From Pratylenchus scribneri (lineage: Eukaryota > Nematoda > Chromadorea > Rhabditida > Pratylenchidae), in the NCBI GenBank assembly GCA_030063045.1, contig JAQSEB010000021.1, forward strand, positions 2,294,001-2,358,000: DNA of 64,000 nt, read 5' to 3'. Positions 36,340 to 48,294 of this stretch are shown one piece after another (the stretch's first letter is position 1; the number at the start of each line of letters is the position of its first letter). Under the pieces are notes generated by a model. It did no database searches, was not told the origin of the DNA, and saw nothing but the letters and a program-made list of their open reading frames with translations. The translations under genes and the position numbers were made by a program.

Positions 36340-39075
36340 AGTATTTTCAGAGCCGAAAGGAATTTAAATACTTTCCCCAAATGTAAAACAAATGAACTTT
36401 TAAAAATGAATGTCGCCGGTCACACTGGACACGGAAAACGGTATTAATTGGATGGGGAAAAAATTTAATAATTGGAAAGTCAGTTTGAATTTTGAAAGAG
36501 CATACATCTGTGCACGGTTTATTGACCAACCTACAAAATATTATATTTTTCATGACAATTTTATGTCATTCTTTTATTTGTTCAATTGAGAAATTTTCCT
36601 ATTCTAAACTACAAAAAATTATTCAAAAAAAAACAATTTAATTAATTATTCTCGTACAATCTATATTAAAAAATTAGAATTGAAAATATGGCATTTTTAT
36701 TTGTATTTTCCTTTAGGAAAATGAACTTATTTTAGGCAATTTTTTTGTCCTTTTTTTCTATAAATCATAAAGCTCAAATCAATACAAGTTTCTACATATT
36801 ATTATGGTAAAAAAAACTAAACATTACGGTATTTATATTAATGTGTATTTTTTATTTGTTGCCAAAAATGAGAATTTTTTGTTGCTTATTAATGAAAGCA
36901 CAAATGGCACAATGATCAAATTTTTGGAATCATAAACTATAGATTTTTCGTGTGAATCATATTTCCAATTTATTTTCTTATTTCAAAAATTGCGAAAAGT
37001 TACCACCTCGGAGAGTCTCTGAAATTTATAAGCCCTGAGTCTTCTAATAGAATAAATACGGTGAATGGGACCCAAAATGATGATTAATATTTATTAAAAT
37101 TTTTATTCTTTTATATTATAATTCTATTTATTTCTTAAAAAAATAAGATTAAAAATGCATTGTTGTATTAATTTTGTGTCTATTAAAGCTACGATAAATT
37201 AATAAAAAATAATTAAGTCATCATTCGAAAGGAAAAAAAAAGTTTATATTTGTGGTATTTATTGTATTTTACAAAAGTGGCATTTTTGTTCCTTTCCTAG
37301 CGTACATAGTACATACATAAAATGGTCAAAAAAAAAAACAAAAAGAGGTAAGAAAAATGCAAGGAAAAATAAATATAAATTTTCGTTTCCATTAAAATTT
37401 TTAGCAGCTTTCTGTGAAATAAAATTCCGTTTGGCTATGGAATGGAAATTTGCACTTTAAGCGAAAGCCATTAAAATAAACAAATCTGGCAGTTCCTTAA
37501 TGACTATAAATATAAGAGCAGACGAAAACAAAAATTATTTCCTTGAAATTAATCAAAAAATCCAATTTCAATACAGTATGACCGTGGAATAAGCTAATTA
37601 GCGAGTCAAAATTAATGGCGGCATTTTTGAAGGCGATATTTTTTAGTGGAAATAGGCAATTAGGCGCGACAATTACAAAGTGTACAAATTTTTGAAGCAT
37701 ATTAAATTAAGATAAAAATGCGAAAATGTGACCATATTACATAAAAATTTGAATTTGTGCAAATTTTGAGGAAATTGTATCAGTGCCAATTCTTAAGAAT
37801 ACGCTTGATCTTTGGCTTACATCGCGCACAAAACATCATAGTTCAGAACACGCATGCACTTTTGTTGCCATAGGCAATTATGGAGACACCACCTAGATAT
37901 AGTAGCGCTTTTTAATTATTTGTGGTAGTGATAGTGATTTTTCTAGCCAAAATATTTTCTTTTAATTTATTATTTTTGTTAGTTGAAATTTGTTTTCCGA
38001 ATTAATAAGACTTTAAATTGGTAAGAAGGTGATCAAAATTTAAAAATGCTAATATTTTTTTAATATTTTTTGTTTAATTTATTGAATAAAAATGATTAAA
38101 AATGTGAATAATACACTAATAATATTTTAATAAGGATGGTATTTAATTTGCAGAAAAAAAACATTGAAATTGCAGAAAAGTTTATAATACCAGTTTAGTG
38201 GTTTGTCCAAGAAGCAAACATGATAGTTCACAATTCACATTAGAAAAATGATATAAAATTTTTTAAATTTTATTTCTTTTTGACTAAAAAAATTGTTTTG
38301 TCCTCATGCGTATTAAAAAGTACTATAGCTTTAATTTTATTTGTATTTTCCAAATTGGGAATTCCTATTTTCCGTAAATACATAAAATGGTCAAAAATTA
38401 AAAAAAATTAAAAAGGAAATTCAGAGAAAAAAATTAAGTATATTTTTGAATAAATTTTTTTTGTGCAATTAAATTTTGTCCGAATGACAAATTGGAATGT
38501 CTTGGCTTTGCTTTGGAAATTTGCACTTTAAGTGAAAGTCATTAAAATTTTAAAATCTGACAATTCTCCTAAAAGAGAACGGAATACAAAAATATTTTGC
38601 GCCTAGATAAAATTGCAATTTTTTGTACAGTATGACAGTCGAATAAGCTTTCGGCGTGTGCAATAAAAATTTTTGGCGGCATTTTTGTTGGCCATATTTA
38701 TGTGAAATAGGCAATTAGGCGCGACAATTACCATACACGAAATTTTTAAAGCATATTTAATTAAGTTATAAGGGTGAAAATGTGAGAGTATCAATTAAAA
38801 ATTGGATAATTAAACTGCGAATTTTGAGGAAATTATACCAATTATTAGAAACATGGTCTCTGGCATACATCGCACTCAAATCAAATAGCAACCTCCTACA
38901 CACATCATTAAAACATCATAGAACACTATACACGCGTTCACTTTTGTTGCCAATGGCAATTTTTGGTGAAAATATTTCCAACAGTAGTAGTGCCTTTAGG
39001 AAGAATTATAATTATTTGTTGTAGTGATTTTTCTAGCCAACACATTTTGTTTTATTTTCCTCCATTATTTTTGTA
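36340..39075. repeat. repeated noncoding modules, first and second copies
   Basis: The segment after array 1 (36340-36960) has a counterpart after array 2 (41160-41900), sharing ATTAATTGGATGGG and the downstream CAACCTA.AAATATTAT. Two copies of another module follow (37260-37990 and 38270-39060), with a third at 42110-42900. Shared landmarks in order are GGAAATTTGCACTTTAAG, CAGTATGAC.GT.GAATAAGCT, a 27-base core containing AGGCAATTAGGCGCGACAAT (37649, 38704, 42544), CACTTTTGTTGCCA and GTGATTTTTCTAGCCAA. No protein frame is conserved between copies. Confidence 0.8.
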
Positions 39076-39769
39076 GGTTTATTTTTATTTTCCTCTTAAA
39101 AGAATATTTAATGGGGAGTGGGGACAAAAGTAATGATTAATATTTTTTGGAAAATGGAAAAAATTTTTAATGATCTGTACCGATTTTATTGTTTATTATT
39201 ATTATATATATTTTCATACCATTAGATAAAAATTTATAAAATTTTATTTGAAATTTTTATATTTAAAGAAAATTAAATTGATAATAAAGAATCGTCAGAG
39301 TTTTATAAAAGGCTGGAGAATTATATTATACTATATATATAACTTGAAAGTTTTTAGATCTGATTTTTCGGAATTAAAATTTATGGCAAAATAAAATATT
39401 TAGATTATAGGTGTTTGAAAATTATTTAAGTAAATTTGGAAAAATTTTTTCTTAATTTTTGACCATAACTTTATTTTTGCTGGAAAAAAAATTTTGTCAT
39501 AGGAAAAAATTTAATTAAGAATTTATATATAAAAAATTGCTAAAAAAATAATTTAGTGGATCTAAAAAATTTTCTATTCTAAATTTAAAAAATAAAAATT
39601 TTTTTTCTTAATTATAGATTGGCTAAAGGACCGAAAAATGTTCATTATAGAACAAAAAAATATTGGCTTATTATTAATTATTTTTTAGAGAAAATAATTT
39701 TAAATTATTTATTTATTGTAATATTTTTACCAATTATTAATTCGATTAGATTACTGTAAATTGAAAATA

Positions 39770-40260
39770 TTAGTGAAAGTGAGCAAAATTTTTTATTAAA
39801 GTTTGTGAATGGGAAACAAATTTGTCGGCTTTTATTGAGCAACTTTTATGATTTGTAGGCTCATTGAAGGGGAATGGGATAAGGTGGGCGTGACAGGTCC
39901 AATTTGAATCAGATTTTAAAAAAGAAAAATAAATGAAAGGGCACATTTGGCACATGTTTAAGCATTCTTTTGTAAAGAAAAATTGTGGCATTAAAAAATT
40001 AAATTTAAGTGACGACGAATGGACGAAATTTACTAATTTTTTCCGAAGGGACATTCCAAGAATGAAACGAAAAATTGGTGGAAGGTACCATATGGACGGA
40101 AATGAAAGATTTTAAAGTAAATTTGTAGTGACAGTAAAAAGAGCAAAGAATAAAATGGAACTTAAAAAGGGCAAAATCTACTTTGTAGATTGGAATTCGG
40201 GTAGAGGAAAAATCAACAGGATAATTGGGCGCGAGAAATTAAGAGTCAAAATAAAATGCC
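39770..40260. repeat. repeated noncoding module C, copy 1
   Basis: Related to 43755-44100 and 47148-47465. Landmarks are TTTATTGAGCA followed by GCTCATTGAAG, GGCACATGTTTAAGC, AAATTTAAGTGACGACGAAT, GGGACATTCCA.GAATGAA and AATGAAAGATTTTAAAG. A hairpin at 39835-39864 is conserved. The open frames seen here are not conserved between copies. Confidence 0.75.
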
Positions 40261-40439
40261 CGACTTTCCAATTTTTTTTGTTGTTGTTTTATTGTTACTC
40301 TAAGATCAAAAGAATGATAAGAGTATTAAAAAAATAAATCATTTTTTATTCCTCATATTGTTGAAAGGGTATACCCCTCTTCAAAAATTAAAAATCCGAA
40401 TCCTTGGAAATGGAAAAAAGATTAAAATGGATTAAAAAA

Positions 40440-40640
40440 ATGTATGTTTGATGTATGTCCTAAATAAATTTAATTAAATTTTCTTCTTTATTATTGCCGT
40501 CATAACATTTTGTTATTTCCATCATAATCCGTTTTGGCAGCATCACAGCGCTTTTTTGACGACATTTTATTAATGATTAAAGATGAAATTAGGAAAGGAC
40601 CAGTGAATCATAGGGAAAAAATATTAAAAGTTTAATCCAT
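40440..40640. repeat. repeated noncoding module D, copy 1
   Basis: It shares with 49540-49750 the string AATCCGTTTTGGCA, TTTGACGACA and GGTTAAAGATGA-like text followed by ATTAGGAAAGGACCAGTGA and CATAGGGAAAA. Confidence 0.75.
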
Positions 40641-40674
40641 AAATTTTGTAACCGTTAATTTTTGAAATAGAAAT

Positions 40675-41075
40675 CATTCCGGAATGAAAATCAGAATTCA
40701 TTCCGGAATGAAAATCAGAATTCATTCCGGAATGAAAATCAGAACTCTTTCCGGAATAAAAATCAGAATTCTTTCCGGAATGAAAATCAGAATTCTTTCC
40801 GGAATGAAAATCAGAATTCTTTCCGGAATGAAAATCAGAACTCTTTCCGGAATAAAAATCAGAATTCATTCCGGAATGAAAATCAGAATTCTTTCCGGAA
40901 TGAAAATCAGAATTCATTCCGGAATGAAAATCAGAATTCTTTCCGGAATGAAAATCAGAATTTATTCCGGAATGAAAATCAGAATTCTTTCCGGAATGAA
41001 AATCAGAATTCATTCCGGAATGAAAATCAGAATTCTTTCCGGAATGAAAATCAGAATTTATTTCAGAATTAAAAT
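40675..41075. repeat. 24-bp tandem repeat, array 2
   Basis: About 16 units of the same TTCCGGAATGAAAATCAGAA sequence as 35810-36225, in the same orientation and again directly before a copy of the following module. The array is therefore part of a larger duplicated segment. Confidence 0.95.
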
Positions 41076-41159
41076 CAGAACATTTAAATATAAAAATGGA
41101 TAATTATTATAAAAATTTTTTAGTTCAATTCAAAAATTATCTTTTTATTGAAGATTTTT

Positions 41160-42950
41160 TTTACAACAAAAAATATTTTAAATACTTCCTCAAATATGCA
41201 TAAATGAATTTAAAAATAAATCAAACTATTCAAAAGAAACACGGAATTAATTGGATGGGAAAAATGTAATAATTAGAAATAAGTTTAAAAAATTATATAA
41301 TTATGTACGCTTGTTCCATGGTTTATGATTATTTAACAACCTATAAATTATTATTTTTTATTAAAATATATTGGCAATTTTATGTCAGATCATCATTTAT
41401 TTTTTCTATTTCTTTTTTAAAATTTTTCTTATCATAAACTACAAAATAATTATTCAGAAAAAAATTTAATTATTTTCTTACGATCTCTCTCTACTAAAAA
41501 TATTAGCACACGAAAAATAGCATTTTCATTTGCCATTTTTGGCGTTTATGAATTTCCCTTTAGGAAAAAAACATACATATTTCAGGCAAATTTTTGTGTC
41601 AATTTTTCTATAAATCATAAACCACAATTTTAATAAAATTTCTCTACTTTTTTAAAGTTAATTAATAAAATAGGATTAAAAAATTTGAAAAATTTTTGGA
41701 ATATTATGGTCTTCATATATTTAAATTGGTAACATTTTTATATGATAGCATAAAAATTTTTAATATTCTTTGTTGGTTAATAATTAGATTCATATATTTA
41801 AATTTGGTGGCATATTTGTATGATAGCATAAAAACATTAATATTTTTTTAGTTGATTAAAACACAAAATGGCACCATAATACAATTTTTGCCATCATAAA
41901 GCATACATTTAATGTTTTTTTCCTAGTAGTATTTATTTTTTTGTTTCGTTAATTTAAAGTTTTTTTAATATAAATTGTAAAATTATTTTTTTTTTTTATT
42001 TTCAGGAAAAATTCATTTAAATCTTTTTTTTTGGACAATTCATAATCTCTGCAAAAGAAATTTCATAAAAATAAAATATTTAAATTCTTTTATAATTATA
42101 AAAATTTTAAGTTTTGTGTCTTTTTGACTAAAAAAAATTATTTTTTCCTCGTGAGAATTAAAAATGCCTATACATTTGTGATTTTTATTATATTTTCCAA
42201 ATTTAGAATTCCTAGTTTTCTTAATGCATAAAATAGACAAAAAACTGTCAAAAAACAGTAACTATTGGGAAAGTTATAGAAAAAATATGCAAATTTTTAA
42301 TATTTTTTTTCGCTTTAAATATTAAAAAACTTTTAAGTTAAACTTTATCCATTAATAAGAAATTGCTTGCCTTTGCTATGGAAATGGAAATTTGCACTTT
42401 AAAAATGAAAGTCATTAAAATTTAAAAAATCTTTCAATTCTCCTAAAAGAGAGTAGAACAAAATCCAATTTTAATCTGCATACAGTATGACTGTCGAATA
42501 AGCTACTGGCGTGTGAAATAAAAATTGTTAGGGTATTTTTTGGGAAATAGGCAATTAGGCGCGACAATTATAAAATACAACATTTTTGAAGCATATTTAA
42601 TTAAGCCAAAAGGCTGAAAATGCGACAGTATCACTTAAAAATTGGATAATTAAAGTGCGAATTTTGGCGAAATTGTATAAATTTCAATTCTTAGGAAAAC
42701 ACACGGCATCTAGCATACATCGCACTCAAAAAACACCATTAAAACATCATAGAGCATTTCTACACGCGTGCACTTTTGTTGCCATTGGCAATCTTCTGTG
42801 CCAATTATAGGAGGAAGTGTCATACTAATTATTTGTGGTAGTGATTTTTCTAGCCAACACATTATTTTGTTTCCTTTTCCTCCATTATTTTTGTAGATTG
42901 ATATTTGTTTACCGTTTTTTAAAGGATTAATTAATGAGGATGGAATGTAA
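41160..42950. repeat. second set of the repeated noncoding modules
   Basis: Diverged copy of the 36340-39075 block with one rather than two copies of the 27-base-core module (core at 42544-42570). Between copies only short landmarks remain near-identical while the AT-rich filler has changed freely. Confidence 0.75.
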
Positions 42951-43754
42951 ATTTTTTATAAGAAATGTTACTGATTATTACTGTTCAAGAATCAAATTTA
43001 ATATAATAAATTAAATTATTTTTTAATTTTATAAATTAAAATATTGTTAATTAAATTGATTTAATTAATTGATGATTCTAAATTATATTAATTTGGCAAA
43101 AAATAAATAATAATATTTATCTCATATTGGATGACCGGAATATAGGTTAGAGTTAGAACCTAGAATGGTTATTTGAGAGGAAATAGATAATTTTCAAAAA
43201 TTATTCTGATTTTGGCCAATTTTAATTATCTCACAGAAACAATTTTAATGAACGAAAAATTTTTGTAATTTTGGTGTTGTATTCGCTAGATTATTGTTGT
43301 ATTTTAGTATAATTGTATTTTTTAATGCAATGTATACTTTTTAACTATGATTCGTTCTTTTTAAAAAATTAATTCTTTTTCATCTAAAATACATTTTTAA
43401 GTAATTATTATTAACAAAAAAGATAATAGCATGAATTAACTTCATTTAAATTATAAAAGTATCTAAAATTTATTCAAAAACTATTGATTTGTAAAATATT
43501 TAAAATAACATATTTACATTTTTCATTAAAAAATAAAATATTTATATTTAATGACATAATAAAATAAATAATGTGTCTAAAATTAGCATTTTTAATGACA
43601 AAAAATTTTGAATTTTTATAAAAAATATTTGGACAATTTTTAAATTTTAAAGATAATTTATTAATATTTTACTCCAACTATATTTAAAATTTAATTTGTG
43701 AGGAATACTGTAATAATGATAATGAAAGCGAAGTCTTTATTTACAATTTGATAT

Positions 43755-44105
43755 GAAAATTTACTGACTTTTATTGAGCAATTTTATGCTTTGTGCTCAT
43801 TGAAGGGCGGAAATTGAATCAAATTTAAAAAAGACAAAAAATGAAAGTGCACATTCGGCACATGCTTAAAAGCATTTTGAAAGAAAATGGAATTAAAATA
43901 AATAAATTTAAATGACCACGAATGGGGGAAATTTTTTTAATTATTTCTGAAAGGACATTCCACGAATGAATCGAAAAAATGGAAGAAAGTACACACATGA
44001 GCGGAAAAATGAAAAAGATTTTTAAAGAAATTTGTAGTCACAGTAAAAGGAGCAAAGAATAAAAAGGAAGTGAAAAGACAAAAAATGAAATTTCTATAGA
44101 GCTTA
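43755..44105. repeat. repeated noncoding module C, copy 2
   Basis: Matches 39770-40260 and 47148-47465. The hairpin TGAGCA...TGCTCA is at 43774-43799. The preceding 42950-43754 is AT-rich with nothing seen. Confidence 0.75.
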
Positions 44106-44307
44106 GAGGGCGTTTCACCCATTCAATTTCAAATAATGGTATCGTTTTGTGAGTCATTTGCTAATTTGGCAAAGTGATATTACCATTGGAAAACAAAAAT
44201 TATTCTTTAAAATTTGGTGCTATTTTAATTTTTATAAAATAAAGATTTTGAAAAATTGCATGATTACCTGAATTTTTTTTAAATAAAATAGGCTTATTTT
44301 AGAAATA

Positions 44308-44643
44308 TATGACCGGTTGATTTAAACCGGTATGACCGGTTGATTTACACCGGTATGACCGGTTGATTTACACCGGTATGACCGGTTGATTTAAACCGGT
44401 ATGATCGGTTGATTTAAACCGGTATGATCGGTTGATTTACACCGGTATGACCGGTTGATTTAAACCGGTATGATCGGTTGATTTAAACCGGTATGATCAG
44501 TTGATTTAAAACAGTATGACCGGTTGATTTACACCGGTATGACCGGTTGATTTAAACCGGTATGACCGGTTGATTTAAACCGGTATGACCGGTTGATTTA
44601 CAGCGGTATGACCGGTTGATTTACACCGGTTGATTTAAACCGG
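44308..44643. repeat. 23-bp ACCGGT tandem repeat, about 14 copies
   Basis: The unit is TGACCGGTTGATTTAAACCGG plus TA, with a few variants (TGATCGG, TTTACACCGG). Each unit has two ACCGGT palindromes. Degenerate ACCGGT-rich DNA recurs at 47515-47745 and 48360-48400. Confidence 0.95.
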
Positions 44644-44644
44644 T

Positions 44645-44845
44645 ACCATTGGCGGGATCTGGCGGCCATTGGCGGAATCTGGCGGCCATTGTCGGAATAT
44701 GGCTGCCATTGGCGGGATCTGGCGGCCATTGGCGGGATCTGGCGGCCATTGGCGGAATCTGGCGGCCATTGGCGGAATCTGGCGGCCATTGGCGGAATCT
44801 GGCGGCCATTGGCGGAATCTGGCGTCCATTGGCGGGATCTGGCGA
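44645..44845. repeat. 20-bp GC-rich tandem repeat, short array
   Basis: About ten units of GGCGGCCATTGGCGGAATCT, directly after the 23-bp array. All six frames are mostly open because the unit has no stop codon; they are artefacts. Confidence 0.95.
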
Positions 44846-44954
44846 AAATTTGTCAGGAGAACCACAACGGCACAATCAGAACTTATTATGATATTCTTTG
44901 TCCAAATGCCGATACAGTATATTTAATCAAAAGAAATTCACAAGTTCATCGGTA
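44846..44954 (+). pseudogene. possible exon fragment, unrecognised
   Basis: After the array a frame reads CQENHNGTIRTYYDILCPNA and continues to VHR, then a donor-like CG|GTAATT. Codon choice looks more coding-like than the neighbourhood. No ATG or acceptor precedes it because the satellite abuts it. It may be an exon whose 5' part was replaced by the array. Confidence 0.2.
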
Positions 44955-44955
44955 A

Positions 44956-45940
44956 TTTTTTGTATTTTATGTAAATGCCTTCGGCAAACTTGTCGCCGTT
45001 CAAGATAACTTCATCAACTTTATCAAAGACTATTGGTGATTTTGACATAAAATTAAAGAACATACTTTTGGTTATAAAATGATTTCAGAAATGATATGAC
45101 CAAAAAATCATTTAAAATGACCTTAGCTATGGAAAAGCGAAATTTAAGCAAATTGCGAGTTCGTGTATCGCTTACCCAACATCAAAAATGTCAATTCTAA
45201 AAATTGTACTAGCTACAATCTAACAAAATTATATTTAATGTGAATATTTATTGACCTAAAATTGTTAATTTAACCTGATAGTTTTAGTGTGAAATCATGT
45301 GAAAATAATAAGGAATTAGCTACTAGTTTTGGGGTATATAAATGTGGAAAGAAAGGAACCCTATGGCAATTCAAAGATTGCCAAGGATAATATGGATTGA
45401 TTCAATGCAAAAATTGAAATTTGGGAGGATTGGGGAGAGCAAAGAGATTAGGACAGTTCCGATTAGCAGGTTTGAACGATGAAGAGTGGAATTGACCCGA
45501 TGCAAAGATTGGGTCTTCTTAAAACTATGAAATGTGAAAATATAAAGTTAAATGTAAATTAAATAAAAGGAGGCTAAACTATAAATGGAATAAATGATTT
45601 CGTTTAAGGCGGGCGAATTCAATAAATGGTTCAAAATCATGGTTTTAGGATCAAGGTGAGTCTCAAAGGGCTAGGAATCCTCGAACAGAGTGACATTGAC
45701 CAGCAACCTCTCAAAGTAGGTTTTGGCAGGAATAAATTGGTACTTGTCACAAAGGAACATGACCAGAATTCCAGGATATTTCCTGTTGCCCAACTACCTG
45801 TCAGATTGGGGGAATTGGCCAATTCTCTGATCAGTAAATAAATCTTTAAATTCGAAGAAAATTTTCGAATTAATCAATTTTAACTTAGAAAATGATGGAT
45901 GAGCTGAATAAAAATGTTGCCGAAATGCCAAATGGAAGCC
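44956..45940. other. region between the two GC-rich arrays
   Basis: Degenerate direct repeats such as GATTCAATGCAAAAATTG and GACCCGATGCAAAGATTG lie around 45390-45510. A frame at 45626-45841 is open with a donor-like GTGAGT inside, but I see no domain. Moderate GC content suggests an old insertion. Confidence 0.35.
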
Positions 45941-45944
45941 TTCG

Positions 45945-47150
45945 CCAATGGCCACCATATTCTGCCAATGGTCGCCAGATTCCGCCAGATCCCGCCAGCG
46001 GCCGCCAGATTCCGCCAGCGCCGCTCGCGTCGCTAGCGGCGCTGGCGGCCGCTGGCGGGACCTGGCAGCCATTGGCGGAATCTAGCGGCCATTGGTGGGA
46101 TCTGGCGGCCATGGGCGGAATCTGGCGGCCGCTGGCGGGACCTGGCAGCCATTGGCGGAATCTAGCGGCCATTGGTGGGATCTGGCGGCCATGGGCGGAA
46201 TCTGGCGGCCATTGGCGGGATCTGGCGGCTATTGGCGGAATCTAACGGCCATTGGCATAATCTGGCGGCCATTGGCGGAATCTGGCGGCCATTGGCGGAA
46301 TCTAGCGGCCATTGGTGGGATCTGGCGGCCATGGGCGGAATCTGGCGGCCATTGGCGGAATCTGGCGGCCATTGGCCGAATCTGGCGGCCATTGGCGGAA
46401 TCTGTCGGCCATTGGCGGAATCTGGCGGCCATTGGCGGAATCTAGCGGACATTGGCGGGATCTGGCGGCCATTGGCGGAATCTAGCGGCCATTGGCGGGA
46501 TCTGGCGGCTATTGGCGGAATCTAACGGCCATTGGCGTAATCTGGCGGCCATTGGCGTTATCTGGCGGCCATTGGCGGGATCTGGCGGCCATTGTTGGAA
46601 TCTGGCGGCCATGTGCGGAATCTGGCGGCCATTGGCGGAATCTGGCGGCCATTGGCGGAATCTGGCGGCCATTGGCGGAATCTGTCGGCCATTGGCGGAA
46701 TCTGGCGGCCACTGGCGGAATCTAGCGGACATTGGCGGGATCTGGCGGCCATTGGCGGAATCTAGCGGCCATTGGCGGGATCTGGCGGCTATTGGCGGAA
46801 TCTAACGGCCATTGGCGTAATCTGGCGGCCATTGGCGGAATCTGGCGGCCATTGGCGGAATCTGGCATCTATTGGCGGGATCTAACGGCCATTGGCGTAA
46901 TCTGGCGGCCACTGGCGGGATCTGGCGGCCATTGGCGGTATCTGGCGTCCATTGGCGGGATCTGGCGGCCATTGGCGGGATCTGGCGGCCATTGACGGGA
47001 TCTGGCGGCCATTGGCGGAATCTGGCGTCCATTGGCGGGATCTGGCGGCCATTGGCGGGATCTGGCGGCCATTGACGGGATCTGGCCGCCATTGGCGGAA
47101 TCTGGCGGCCATTGGCGGAATCTGGCGTCCATTGGCGGAATCTGGCGACG
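45945..47150. repeat. 20-bp GC-rich tandem repeat, long array, about 58 copies
   Basis: Units of GGCGGCCATTGGCGGAATCT with GGGATCT, TAGCGG, TAACGG and GGCGTCC variants; blocks of several units recur, showing amplification of longer segments. It is strongly GC-rich in an AT-rich contig. Every unit carries ATTGG, the reverse of CCAAT. Long frames on both strands are artefacts. Confidence 0.95.
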
Positions 47151-47465
47151 AGATGAAAATTTACTGACTTTTATTGAACAGTTTCTATGCTTTATGTTCG
47201 CCTTGAAAGGCGGCAAAAATGGGCGAGGCCAATGCAAATTTGAATCAGATTTAAAAAAATACAAATAAATGAAAGGTCACATTCGGCACATGTTTGAGCT
47301 TTCTTATGAAAGAAAATGGAATTTTAAAAAAATTAAATTTAAATGAACACGAATGGAGGAAATTTTGTAATTGTTTCCGAAGGGACATTCCACGAATGAA
47401 TAGAAAAATTGGAGGAAGGTACACACTTGAGCAGAAAAATGAAAAAGATTTTTAAAGAAATTTAA
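47148..47465. repeat. repeated noncoding module C, copy 3
   Basis: It starts immediately after the 20-bp array with GATGAAAATTTACTGACTTT and matches copies at 39770 and 43755 down to TTTAAAGAAATTT. The hairpin here uses GAACA/TGTTC in place of GAGCA/TGCTC. Confidence 0.75.
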
Positions 47466-47895
47466 TTACCAAAGATATAATAGGATAATTACTTGTAGAT
47501 AAACTCTAACAAGTAGGACCGGTAGATAACCGGTCTGACCGGTAGGAACGGTAAACCGTTATATTAACATTCTGTCCGTTATGACCGGTAGGACCGTATA
47601 TTAACATTCGGTCCGGTATGACCGATAGGTTATCATTATCAGTCTGACTGGTAGATTACCGATCTGTCCAGTAGTAACCGGTCTGACGGATAGGACTGGA
47701 ATATTAACCGGTATAACCTGGGCTTCCGATTCAGCCGGTGAGCAATCGACTATATAAACAGGCGGTTTTTTATTTTCAGAATCATTTCGGTCCCGGAATA
47801 AGAGCTGCGCTCGATTAAGAAAGAGGCACTTGTATATTTCTTTTAATTTAATATTGTTTTTTTAATTAGATAATTAGAACATTTCTGAAATTAAA

Positions 47896-48294
47896 ATGGA
47901 GCCAACTAAGATGAAGCAAATTGAAAAGCCGCCGTTTGGTAAATCGCGTGGAATGCAGGGTGTTTTTCGAACGGCTTTGATGATTGGTCCTTCAAAGACG
48001 CTTCCACTCGGTTGCCGCCGCCTTCTCTCAGAGAAGGAAATGGAGAAGGCCGATCAAGTACATCAAGAATACCGGTAAATTTCATATTCTCATTTTGCTT
48101 GTAATTTGAGATGCTGCATCAAATTAGACGCAATTTGAAAGAAAAGCAAATTGCTGAATGGAAATTGGCTCAACGATTTGGTCAAGGGAAGGAAGGAACA
48201 GATGAGAAGGAAGAAGGAGGATGTCGCAATGGAGGTGTTGTTGAAGAAGCTGGAAGTGACTAAGAAATTTGGAGGAAGAATGGAAACGGAATAA
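47896..48294 (+). pseudogene. unrecognised basic, helical protein with a broken frame
   Basis: ATG 47896 opens MEPTKMKQIEKPPFGKSRGM and then GVFRTALMIGPSKTLPLG and LLSEKEMEKADQVHQEYR, ending at a donor (CG|GTAAAT, 48074). After a 36-base intron the best coding text, MLHQIRRNLKEKQIAEWKLA, is one base out of phase. Beyond about 48185 the coding text EQMRRKKEDVAMEVLLKKLE and VTKKFGG returns to the original frame up to TAA 48292-48294. Two opposite shifts thus bracket a 75-base segment. All three pieces are charged and helical and look coding. The general layout recalls small mitochondrial ribosome-type proteins, but I cannot name a family. It may be a decayed gene or have two assembly errors. 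Confidence 0.5.

Noticed and set aside
40624..41103. 129- and 139-codon frames with NSDFHSGK or KIRILSGM repeats
   Set aside because: They are translations of the 24-bp tandem repeat (a multiple of three).
44598..47264. Many overlapping frames reading WRPLAESGGHWRNLAA or MAARFRQWPPDSANGRQ
   Set aside because: The 20-bp GC-rich unit has no stop codon in most frames on either strand. Their presence in all frames shows they are repeat artefacts, not a gene, unless expression is shown.
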